Shown here: positions 1-7,305 of the stretch, piece after piece
Position numbering within the stretch: the stretch's first letter is position 1
Layout: every line of letters starts with the position of its first letter
From: Planctomycetota bacterium
Lineage (GTDB): Bacteria > Planctomycetota > UBA1135 > GCA-002686595
DNA: 14,496 nt
Direction: 5' to 3'
NCBI GenBank assembly: GCA_027623615.1
Contig: JAQBVH010000016.1
Coordinates: forward strand, 1 to 14,496
Made by a program: the position numbers and the translations under genes
Notes under the pieces: generated by a model
What the model was told of the DNA's origin: nothing
The model's input: only the letters and a program-made list of their open reading frames with translations
The model's database searches: none

Positions 1-3000
1 GGCGCTCGCCGTGACCATGGTGTAGGGGCCAGCGCCCGGGAAAGCGCCGTCCTCGGTCAGGATCGGGTCTGCGCTGACCTCGAAGAAGTCGATCGACGCC
101 TCGAAGGCCGGCGCGTTGCCGCCGCCGGCGTTGCCCGCGTAGACGCCGACCTGATCGGGCGCGAAGACGAAGGTGAAGCTCGCGACCGGGTTCCAGGTCG
201 CGCCGTCCGCGGACCACTCCGCCGTCCACAGATCGCCGCTGCGGGTCATGCGCAGGTCGATCCGTCCGCTGTGGGCGCCCAGGCCGAGGTTGGCCATGGT
301 CGTCGTCGACGCGCCGGTCGTGCGACCGACGTACGCGTTCAGCTCGCCGCCGTCGTGGTAGACGTCGAAGCGGATCCAGTAGTCCGTGTCCTCGATCACG
401 AGCAGACCCTGCTCCTCCACCGCCTGGCTGGGCGAGCTCGGGAAGCTGGCGCGGAACTGGGTGTCGCCGCCGGGATAGGGTTGCTGCGCGCGCGCGGGCA
501 ACACGCCGCCAAAAGCCTCGTGGTTCGAGCCTCCAGGCACGCCCAGGCGTAGCCAAGCGTCGTCGGTCCCGACACCCGTGGTGCGTTGCGTGCCGCCACC
601 GAGCGGATCGACGAACGTCCACGGGCTACCGAGCCCGGCGCAGTCGTTGAAGTCGTCCGAGGCCAGGCCGACGTCGTCGTCGAGCACCGTCAGGACGTGG
701 ACGGAGGGTGCGCCGAGGGTCGCGTTCGTCGGAGCGCCGAGGGTCAGCTCGACCGTCTCGTCCGACTCGGGCGAGGTGTCGGCGGCGGGCGTGATCGTGA
801 TCGAACCCGTGGTCTGACCGGCCGGGATCACGAGCGGTGACGCGTCGGCGGTGTAGTCCACGTTTGGTGTGGCGTCACCCGCAAGCGTGAAGGGCACCGT
901 GACCGCATGCCCGGAGACCGCGCTGAGCGAGACGTCGATCGTGATCGCGCCGTCGCCCTCGCCGCTGGACTGGTTCGCGAGGACGAAGGCCACGCTCGGC
1001 GGCCCGTCGTCGTCGATGATCGTCAGGGTGTGGGCGAAGGGGCTGCCGAGGGTGCCGTTGGTCGGCGCAGCGAGGGTGACGACCAGGTCCTCGTCCGGCT
1101 CGTCGAGCACGTCCTGGAGCACGATCAGGTCGAGCGTCGTCTGGGTGCTGCCGGCCGTGATCGTGACCGGCGAGGCCGGCACGTCGACGTCCGCCGCCGT
1201 GGCCGAACCCGTCGCGGAGAAGGGCACGCTCACGTCGAGGCCCGAGGGCCCGTCCAGCGCGACGGTGACCGTCACGCCGCCCGCTCCCTCGACTGCGGTC
1301 TGAGCGCTGCTCGTCACCGTGACGGCGGGCGGATCGTCGTCGTCGACGATCGAGAGCGTGTGCTGGGTGAGCGTCCCCAGGCTGGCGCCGGTCGGGGCGC
1401 CGAGGTCGAAGACCAGGGTCTCGTCCGCCTCGTCGAGGCCGTCGGGCACCAGGGTGACGCTGACCGTCGCGCTCGCGACCCCCGCGGGTACGACCACGGG
1501 GCTGGCCCCCACGCTCGCGTCGCCAGGTTGCCCCGCGCTGCCGCCCACGCTGAAGGGCAGCGTGACGTCGAGCCCGGAGATGGTGTCGAGGGAGACCTCG
1601 ACGGTCACGACGCCCGCGCCTTCAGCGAAGCTCGAGGCAGGCGCCGAGAAGGCGACCTGCGGCGCAGGATCGTCGTCGAGGATCGTGAGCGTGTGCTGGC
1701 CGGGAATGCCCACCGTGGCGTTGGAGGGCGCGCCGAGGTCGAGGACCAGCTCCTCGTCGGCCTCGAAGGTGCTGTCCGCGACGAGGGTCACGGTCAGGTT
1801 CGCGCTCTGCTGCCCGGCGGGGATCACCAGGGTGGTCGCGCTCAGGGTTGCGTCGCCTGGCACGGTCGCGGCGCCGCTGGTGAGCACGGGCACGCTGACC
1901 TCGAGGCCCGAGGGCGCGTCGAGCTGCACCGCGACCGCGACCGCTCCGGCCCCTTCACCAGCGGACTGGACCGCGCTGGTGAACGTGATCGTCGGCGGCG
2001 CATCGTCGTCGAGGATCGTGACGGTGTGCCGGTCCTGCGCGCCCTTGTTCGCGTTCGTCGGCGCGCCGAGGTCGAGCACGACCGTCTCGTTGGGCTCGTC
2101 GACGCCGTCGGAGACGGGGATCACCTCGAACGTGCCGGTCAGACTGCCCGCTGGGATCACGAGGGGCCCGTCGTCGACCGCCACGTCGTCCGGATCGAGC
2201 GCCGTCCCGCTCACGGTCCAGGGCACCGTCACGTCGAGACCCGAGACCGCGCTCAGCTCGACGGTCACGCTCTGCGGGCCCGCGGCCTCACCGATCGACT
2301 GGCTGGACGAGGCGAAGCTGACCGTGGGCAGCCCGTCGTCGTCGCTGATCGTCAGGGTGTGGGTCGCCGTCGCGCCCAAGCTGGCGTTCGTGGGCGCGCC
2401 CAGGTCGAGCACGACCGTCTCCGCCGACTCGTTCAGCGCGTCGGGTACGAGCGCCACCTGGATGACGCCGGACAGCTGTCCGGCTGGGATGACGAGCGGG
2501 CTCGCGTCGACCGTCGCGTCCGCGGGCACGTCCGCCGTCCCGTTGACGCTGAAGGGCACGCTGACCGCTTGGCCGGAGATCGCGGAGAGGACCACGGTCA
2601 CACCGACGACGCCGGCGCCCTCGCTCGCGACCTGCACGGCCTGGTCGAAGGCCACGCTCGGCGGCGCGTCATCGTCGGTCAACGTGGCCGTGTGGACGAT
2701 GGTGGCGCCCAGGCTCGCGTTGGTCGGCGCGCCCAGGGAGAGCTCGACGCTCTCATCAGCCTCGTCGAAGCTGTCGTCGACCAGGTTCAGCTGGATCGCA
2801 CCAGAGAGCTGACCCGCTGGGATGACGAGCGGGCTCGCGCTGACCGAAAGGTCGTCCGGCACCGTGGCGCTGCCAGTGACGGTGAACGGCACGCTCACGT
2901 CGAGCCCTGACGCCGCGCTGAGCTCAACCAGGGCTGCGGCCACGCCGTCGCCCTCGCCGTGGCTCGCGCTCATCAGAGCGAAGGCCACGCTCGGCGGTAC

Positions 3001-3816
3001 GTCGTTGTCCTGGATCGTCAACGTGTGCACGAACCCGGCGCCGAGCGCCGCGTTGGTCGGCGCGCCGAGGGTGACCTCGACCGTCTCGTCAGCCTCGTCG
3101 AGCCCATCGTCGACCAGCGTCAGCACGAGGTCCGCGCTCAGGCTGCCGGCCGGGATCACGAGCGGATCCGGCGCGAGGGCGCCGTCCGCCGGCAGGCTCG
3201 CGCTGCCTGCGACCGTGTAGGGCACGGTCACGTCGAGGCCCGAGAGCGAGGACAACGAGACCGTCAGGATCGCGCTACCGTCACCCTCCGCGAGGGACTG
3301 GCTCGCGAGGTCGAAGCCGACCGTCGGAGACTGCTCTGCCTGGAACACGACCTCGAGGCCGTCCGAGAAGTTGAAGGTCGACTGCGCGCCGCCGGGATCC
3401 CGATACCAGGCCTGGAAGTACCAGGTCGTCCCCGCGGCGATCGTGCCCGCGGCGGGCGGGAGGGTCAGGTCGAGGCTGAAGTCGAGCTGGTTGTTCTGCG
3501 CCGCGAGCACGGGCAGGCGGTAGAGCTGCGCCCCTTCGCCGATGCAGAGCAGCCCGTCGCCCAGCGGAATTCCGTTGCCGCCGTTGCGCACCGTCGCCGA
3601 GTAGAAGAACAGCCCGAAGTTGTTGGGCACCGGCCCGGCCTGCAGCGCGAACTGGTTGTCCGGCACGGCGCACAGTCCGTTGCTCCCCATCAGCGCCGGT
3701 GACCCCGTCGTGTTCGGGAAGGCCGTGCAGAAGTTCTCGGTCTTGCACTGCCCGAGGACAGAGCTCTGGAGGCCCGCGAGGGCGAGCAGTGCGGTGGCGA
3801 GGCGGAGGGAACCCAA
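1..3816 (-). CDS. Large secreted Calx-beta repeat protein (3' end outside window)
   Basis: Reading the minus strand gives one open frame of about 1272 codons running off the left edge. Residues 1-23 look like a signal peptide (start-GSLRLATALLALAGLQSS, then VLGQC). Residues ~24-160 form an N-terminal module with several Cys and Asn-Gly turns. Residues ~163-1049 hold eight Calx-beta domains, each ending near HTLTIxDDD and carrying DDxxDExDETVxxTLGAPTNA, the acidic loop that binds calcium in this fold. Residues ~1053-1260 resemble a concanavalin A/DUF1349-like module (SDDFND, SPWTFVDPLG, WSADGATW). The frame has no ATG; the nearest upstream in-frame stop is near 4005. TTG at 3816 was chosen because it heads the hydrophobic segment, but no good ribosome site precedes it, so the start is uncertain. 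Known members of such architectures are surface or extracellular adhesion proteins; the exact role is unknown. Long plus-strand ORFs opposite it are composition artefacts. Confidence 0.85.
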   Translation of the reverse strand, partial: MGSLRLATALLALAGLQSSVLGQCKTENFCTAFPNTTGSPALMGSNGLCAVPDNQFALQAGPVPNNFGLFFYSATVRNGGNGIPLGDGLLCIGEGAQLYRLPVLAAQNNQLDFSLDLTLPPAAGTIAAGTTWYFQAWYRDPGGAQSTFNFSDGLEVVFQAEQSPTVGFDLASQSLAEGDGSAILTVSLSSLSGLDVTVPYTVAGSASLPADGALAPDPLVIPAGSLSADLVLTLVDDGLDEADETVEVTLGAPTNAALGAGFVHTLTIQDNDVPPSVAFALMSASHGEGDGVAAALVELSAASGLDVSVPFTVTGSATVPDDLSVSASPLVIPAGQLSGAIQLNLVDDSFDEADESVELSLGAPTNASLGATIVHTATLTDDDAPPSVAFDQAVQVASEGAGVVGVTVVLSAISGQAVSVPFSVNGTADVPADATVDASPLVIPAGQLSGVIQVALVPDALNESAETVVLDLGAPTNASLGATATHTLTISDDDGLPTVSFASSSQSIGEAAGPQSVTVELSAVSGLDVTVPWTVSGTALDPDDVAVDDGPLVIPAGSLTGTFEVIPVSDGVDEPNETVVLDLGAPTNANKGAQDRHTVTILDDDAPPTITFTSAVQSAGEGAGAVAVAVQLDAPSGLEVSVPVLTSGAATVPGDATLSATTLVIPAGQQSANLTVTLVADSTFEADEELVLDLGAPSNATVGIPGQHTLTILDDDPAPQVAFSAPASSFAEGAGVVTVEVSLDTISGLDVTLPFSVGGSAGQPGDASVGASPVVVPAGVASATVSVTLVPDGLDEADETLVFDLGAPTGASLGTLTQHTLSIVDDDDPPAVTVTSSAQTAVEGAGGVTVTVALDGPSGLDVSVPFSATGSATAADVDVPASPVTITAGSTQTTLDLIVLQDVLDEPDEDLVVTLAAPTNGTLGSPFAHTLTIIDDDGPPSVAFVLANQSSGEGDGAITIDVSLSAVSGHAVTVPFTLAGDATPNVDYTADASPLVIPAGQTTGSITITPAADTSPESDETVELTLGAPTNATLGAPSVHVLTVLDDDVGLASDDFNDCAGLGSPWTFVDPLGGGTQRTTGVGTDDAWLRLGVPGGSNHEAFGGVLPARAQQPYPGGDTQFRASFPSSPSQAVEEQGLLVIEDTDYWIRFDVYHDGGELNAYVGRTTGASTTTMANLGLGAHSGRIDLRMTRSGDLWTAEWSADGATWNPVASFTFVFAPDQVGVYAGNAGGGNAPAFEASIDFFEVSADPILTEDGAFPGAGPYTMVTASA
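672..3330 (-). repeat. Eight tandem Calx-beta coding repeats (~333 bp period)
   Basis: The coding sequence for the DDD-ending strand recurs near plus-strand positions 2998, 2668, 2332, 1999, 1669, 1333, 1004 and 668, giving eight units of about 330-336 bases. Each unit encodes the same order of phrases: GLDVxVPxTVxGxA, SPLVIPAG, the acidic loop DExDE, LGAPTNA, HTLT. The last unit (before 672) has a weaker acidic loop (TSPESDE in place of VDDxxDEPDE). DNA-level similarity between units is visible by eye, which suggests expansion by duplication. Confidence 0.85.
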
Positions 3817-4089
3817 GGGATGGAATCGACCGGGAGGGACCGATCGTGAGGGGCGCGGGCCGGGGATCGCCGCCGGCGCGAGTCTCAGATCGCAACGCTT
3901 TTGGGGACAGCAGAAAACAGGAAGACGCAACGAGGATCGTCCCAGCGCTCCGGGCGTCTTGAGCGGATGAGGTCCGGTAACAGGAAAGTCCTGGCCATGC
4001 GGCCCTCAAGGGTCGCGGCGAAGGGGTCGATGGCCTCGTGACGGTGTCCCGGATCGGGCCCCCGCTCGAGCTCAACCCACAGCACCTGC
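3817..4089. other. Divergent intergenic spacer between secreted protein and methyltransferase operon
   Basis: These 273 bases separate two divergent genes and should hold both promoters. The only relatively AT-rich patch is about 3897-3932. I see no convincing -35/-10 pair on either strand and no strong ribosome site before 4090. Short open frames here (for example a 37-codon minus-strand frame ending at 3885) have no recognisable features and are not called as genes. Confidence 0.4.
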
Positions 4090-5271
4090 ATGACCCAGCA
4101 CGTCGCCACCCGCTGCAACGCCTGCGGCACCGCCGCACCCCGAACGTTCTTCGAGGTGCCCGACATTCCCGTCCTCGTCTGCGCCCTGTGGCCCGACGCC
4201 GACTCCGCGCGCGCCTGTCCGAAGGGTGACCTCCAACTGACCTACTGCGCGAACTGCGGGGCGATCGAGAACCAGGCCTTCGACGCCGAGCGCGTCGTCT
4301 ACACCGACCAGTACGAGAACTCCCTGCACTTCTCGGAGTTCTTCCAGGGCTACGTGCGCGACCTGGCCCAGGGCATCGTCGCGCGCTTCTCCCCGAGCGG
4401 CGGGACCGTGGTCGAGATCGGTTCGGGGGACGGGCAGTTCCTCGAGCTGATGACCGAGCTCGGCGATTGCCGCGGCGTAGGCTTCGATCCGAGCTACGAC
4501 CGCGACGCCCCCGACGAGCTCGACGGGGGTCGCGTGCGCTTCGTGCGCGAGTACTTCGACGAGAGCCAGAAGGCCCTCGGCGCCGACCTGGTGGTCTGCC
4601 GCCAGGTGCTCGAGCACGTGCCCGATCCCGGCGCGATGCTGCGCAGCGTGCGCGCGGCCCTCACTCCCGAATCCGCGGTGGTGTTCGAGGTGCCCAACGC
4701 CCTCTACACCCTCGAGGCGCCGTCCCTGTGGGACGTGATCTACGAGCACGTGACCTACTGGAGCGCCGGCAGCCTGGCGCGCCTGTTCGCCGCCTGCGGC
4801 TACGACGTGACCGGCAGCGAGACCACCTACGCCGACCAGTTCGTCGCGATCGACGCCCGCCCGAGCGCGAGCGACCAGGGTTCGATCGGCGTCGCAGTCG
4901 ATGACCTGGCCCACCTGACGGGCGCCGTCGAGCTCTTCTCCGCCGCCTGGCGCGAGACGATCGCCGGCTGGCACGAGGAGCTGGCCGCGCGCGCGGCCCG
5001 CGGCGAGAGGGTGGCCCTCTGGGGCACCGGCGCGCGCGGCGTCAACTTCCTGAACATCGCCGACCCGACCGGCTCGATCGCCCAGGTGGTCGACATCAAC
5101 CCGCGCAAGCACGGCAAGCACGTGCCCGGGACGGGACAGCAGGTCGCGCGGCCCGAGGACCTCAAGGCGAACCCGCCCGACCTGGTCGTCGTGATGAACC
5201 CCAACTACCTGGACGAGATCCAGACCAGCCTGAACGACATGGGACTTCACCCCGAGGTGCGCTGTGCTTGA
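4090..5271 (+). CDS. Zinc-finger class I SAM-dependent C-methyltransferase, type A (MT1)
   Basis: This 393-residue protein has the three-part layout of the sugar C-methyltransferase family (TylC3/TcaB9 type: Methyltransf_13 zinc domain, Rossmann SAM domain, Methyltransf_14 domain). Zinc ligands are C9/C12 and C53/C56. The SAM loop is EIGSGDG at 109-115. The active-site block is Y218-E219-H220, and a His is present in the QVLEHV motif, so the catalytic Glu and His are retained. The C-terminal domain shows ALWGTGARG and VVDINPRKHG. It is first in a four-gene operon and its stop overlaps the next start. It most resembles the protein at 11994-13196. Family members methylate a carbon of a nucleotide-linked keto-sugar; the substrate here cannot be read from sequence. 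The ATG leaves eight residues before the first zinc Cys, as expected; no clear ribosome site is seen. Confidence 0.88.
   Translation: MTQHVATRCNACGTAAPRTFFEVPDIPVLVCALWPDADSARACPKGDLQLTYCANCGAIENQAFDAERVVYTDQYENSLHFSEFFQGYVRDLAQGIVARFSPSGGTVVEIGSGDGQFLELMTELGDCRGVGFDPSYDRDAPDELDGGRVRFVREYFDESQKALGADLVVCRQVLEHVPDPGAMLRSVRAALTPESAVVFEVPNALYTLEAPSLWDVIYEHVTYWSAGSLARLFAACGYDVTGSETTYADQFVAIDARPSASDQGSIGVAVDDLAHLTGAVELFSAAWRETIAGWHEELAARAARGERVALWGTGARGVNFLNIADPTGSIAQVVDINPRKHGKHVPGTGQQVARPEDLKANPPDLVVVMNPNYLDEIQTSLNDMGLHPEVRCA
5254..5257 (+). promoter_or_regulatory. Ribosome binding site for MT2
   Basis: GAGG lies six bases before the GTG at 5264, inside the last codons of MT1. It supports GTG as the start and translational coupling through the 8-base overlap. 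Confidence 0.55.
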
Positions 5272-6520
5272 GAACTCCCCCGCCTGCCGCTTCTGCGAGG
5301 CTGGCCTCGAGCACGTCTTCGTCGACCTGGGCCTCTCGCCCCTGTGCGAGAGCTTCGTGAAGCCACAGGACGCGAACCAGGGCGAGAGCTTCTACCCCCT
5401 GAAGGTCTGGGTCTGCTCCGCCTGCAAGCTCGTGCAGCTGCAGGAGTACGTGGCCGCCGACGAGATCTTCGACGACTACGCCTACTTCAGCTCCTTCAGC
5501 GACTCGTGGCTGAAGCACGCGGCGAACTACTGCGCGGCCATGACCAAACGCTTCGCGCTCGACGCACGGAGCTTCGTGGTCGAGGTCGCCTCGAACGACG
5601 GCTACTTGCTGCGCAACTTCGTCGAGTCGGGCGTGCCCTGCCTGGGCGTCGAGCCTTCGTGGACGGTCGCCGAGGCCGCCAAGCAGGTCGGCGTGGAGAG
5701 CCTCGTGCGCTTCTTCGGCCGCGACACCGCGACCGAGGTCGCCGCCGACCGGGGCCAGGCCGACCTGATCCTGGGCAACAACGTCCTCGCCCACGTGCCG
5801 GACCTGAACGACTTCGTCGGCGGCCTCCCGCTGCTGCTCGCGCCGGAGGGCGTGGTCACGATGGAGTTCCCGCACCTCATGCGGCTGATCGAAGAGGGGC
5901 AGTACGACACGATCTATCACGAGCACTACTCCTACCTGTCGCTCGTGACCGTGCAGCGCATCTTCGAGGCCCACGGCCTCGAGCTGTTCGACGTGGAGGA
6001 GCTCCCCTCCCACGGCGGCTCCCTGCGCGTCTACGCCAAGCACCAGGGCGCAAGCCACGCAATCGAGGCGCGCCTGGGCGAGCTGCTCGAGCGCGAACGC
6101 GCTGCCGGCTACGACAGCATGGACGTGTACCTCGGGTTCACCGAGAGGGTCGAGGCTCAGAAGCACGGCCTGCTCCAGTTCCTGATCGAGGCCAAGCAGG
6201 AGGGCAAGCGCGTGGTCGCGTACGGGGCGCCGGGCAAGGGCAACACCCTGCTCAACTACTGCGGCATCCGCACGGACCTGATCGAGTACGCGGTCGACCG
6301 CAACCCCTACAAGCACGGCCGCTTCACGCCCGGGACCCGCATCCCGATCCATCCGGTCGAGCACCTCGAGGCCGACAACCCGGACTACATCGTGATCCTG
6401 CCCTGGAACCTGGCCCGGGAGATCGCGCGCCAGCTCGCGCCGATGGTGCGCGGCGGCGCCCGGCTCGTCGTGCCGATCCCCAGCGCCATGGTCCTCGAAC
6501 CGACGGCGGAGGCAGCCTGA
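5264..6520 (+). CDS. Zinc-finger sugar C-methyltransferase, type B, active site intact (MT2)
   Basis: This 418-residue protein belongs to the same C-methyltransferase family but is closer to classical NDP-sugar C-3 methyltransferases. Zinc ligands are C8/C11 and C51/C54. The SAM loop is EVASNDG at 107-113. Catalytic positions known from the TcaB9/TylC3 group are all present: Y74 in DYAYFSS, H177 in NVLAHVPD, and Y218-H219-E220-H221 in the YHEHYSYLS block. The typical SHGGSLRVY motif follows, and the C-terminal domain contains YGAPGKGNTLL and AVDRNPYKHG. The GTG start overlaps the end of MT1 by 8 bases, and its TGA shares an A with the next ATG. It probably adds a methyl group to a carbon next to a keto group of a nucleotide sugar, giving a branched sugar. 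The sugar is not identifiable. Confidence 0.9.
   Translation: MLENSPACRFCEAGLEHVFVDLGLSPLCESFVKPQDANQGESFYPLKVWVCSACKLVQLQEYVAADEIFDDYAYFSSFSDSWLKHAANYCAAMTKRFALDARSFVVEVASNDGYLLRNFVESGVPCLGVEPSWTVAEAAKQVGVESLVRFFGRDTATEVAADRGQADLILGNNVLAHVPDLNDFVGGLPLLLAPEGVVTMEFPHLMRLIEEGQYDTIYHEHYSYLSLVTVQRIFEAHGLELFDVEELPSHGGSLRVYAKHQGASHAIEARLGELLERERAAGYDSMDVYLGFTERVEAQKHGLLQFLIEAKQEGKRVVAYGAPGKGNTLLNYCGIRTDLIEYAVDRNPYKHGRFTPGTRIPIHPVEHLEADNPDYIVILPWNLAREIARQLAPMVRGGARLVVPIPSAMVLEPTAEAA
6508..6512 (+). promoter_or_regulatory. Ribosome binding site for the nucleotidyltransferase
   Basis: GGAGG sits seven bases before the ATG at 6520, within the end of MT2. It fixes the start at 6520 and indicates coupled translation through the ATGA overlap. 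Confidence 0.65.
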
Positions 6521-7305
6521 TGAAGGTCGTCCTCTTCTGCGGCGGGCTCGGCATGCGCCTGCGTGACTTCTCGGACAAGATCCCCAAGCCCATGGTGCCG
6601 ATCGGCTACCGGCCGATCCTGTGGCACGTCATGAAGTACTACGCGGCCTATGGCTACACGGACTTCGTGCTGGCGCTCGGGTACAAGGCCGACTCGATCA
6701 AGCGCTACTTCGTCGAGTACGACGAGTTCCTCTCGAACGACTTCGTGCTGCGCGGCAGCTCGCCGGAGCCGCAGCTCCTGCATCAGGACATCCACGAGTG
6801 GAACATCACCTTCGTGGACACGGGCTACGCGAGCTCGATCGGCGAGCGCCTGCGCCGCGTGCGCAAGCACCTTGAGGGCGAGGAGATGTTCCTCGCCAAC
6901 TACTCCGACAACCTGACCGACTTCCACCTGCCGGACATGGTTGACGAGATGCGCAACAACCCCGAGCTGGTAGCCAGCTTCCTGGCGGTCAAGCCGCCCC
7001 ACAGCTTCCACGTCGCGCACATGGGCGGGGACGGCCGAGTGACGGACATCCACGAGACGCGCGACGCGGAGCTCTGGATCAACGGCGGGTACTTCTGCCT
7101 GCGCCAGGAGATCTTCGACGTCATGGAAGAGGGCGAAGAGCTGGTGGTCGAACCGTTCCAGCGCCTGATCCAGGATCGGCGCCTGCACGCCGTGCCCTAC
7201 GAGGGCTTCTGGCAGAACATGGACACGTTCAAGGACCGCACCACGCTCAACGACATGCACGAGCGCGGCGAGGGCCCGTGGGAGATCTGGAGGACCGCGT
7301 CGTGA
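6520..7305 (+). CDS. rfbF: RfbF-like glucose-1-phosphate cytidylyltransferase / sugar-phosphate nucleotidyltransferase
   Basis: This 261-residue protein matches the length and plan of RfbF, which makes CDP-glucose from CTP and glucose 1-phosphate. Visible landmarks are the nucleotide-binding loop GGLGMRLRDFSDKIPKPM (8-25), PILWHVMKYY, the metal Asp in YSDN (D130), INGGYF (187-192) and GFWQNMDT near the end. Two differences from classical RfbF stand out: GMR replaces the usual GTR in the loop, and the EKP phrase normally found a few residues before INGG is absent (here HETRDAELW). The base or sugar specificity may therefore differ. Its ATG overlaps the MT2 stop (ATGA) and its TGA overlaps the next GTG. 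It is the only activation step in the window and probably supplies the nucleotide sugar for the neighbouring methyltransferases, SDR and deacetylase. Confidence 0.85.
   Translation: MKVVLFCGGLGMRLRDFSDKIPKPMVPIGYRPILWHVMKYYAAYGYTDFVLALGYKADSIKRYFVEYDEFLSNDFVLRGSSPEPQLLHQDIHEWNITFVDTGYASSIGERLRRVRKHLEGEEMFLANYSDNLTDFHLPDMVDEMRNNPELVASFLAVKPPHSFHVAHMGGDGRVTDIHETRDAELWINGGYFCLRQEIFDVMEEGEELVVEPFQRLIQDRRLHAVPYEGFWQNMDTFKDRTTLNDMHERGEGPWEIWRTAS
7289..7293 (+). promoter_or_regulatory. Ribosome binding site deciding the MT3 start
   Basis: GGAGG lies eight bases before the GTG at 7302, which itself overlaps the preceding TGA (GTGA). This favours 7302 over the longer in-frame GTG at 7278. Confidence 0.65.

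Noticed and set aside
907..2910. 667-codon plus-strand open frame rich in Arg, Gly and Val, and the 497-codon frame at 1319-2812
   Set aside because: Both lie opposite the Calx-beta repeats and repeat with the same ~333-base period. The minus-strand reading gives recognisable domains; the plus-strand frames are GC-rich shadows.
3885..3998. Possible 37-residue minus-strand peptide starting MARTFLLPDL in the divergent spacer
   Set aside because: No ribosome site and no recognisable family; short frames of this size are expected by chance.
3281..4138. 285-codon minus-strand frame across the 5' end of the secreted protein and the spacer
   Set aside because: It is in a different frame from the Calx-beta protein, has Arg/Pro-rich low-complexity composition and no recognisable domain.
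7278..7301. Upstream GTG start for MT3 at 7278
   Set aside because: It would add eight residues overlapping the nucleotidyltransferase. The GTG at 7302 has GGAGG at proper spacing and the usual stop-start overlap.
5344..7305. 653-codon plus-strand frame with an N-terminal extension before the nucleotidyltransferase
   Set aside because: The first ~390 codons are an Arg-rich out-of-frame reading of MT2. Only the part from the ATG at 6520, preceded by GGAGG, is a real protein.
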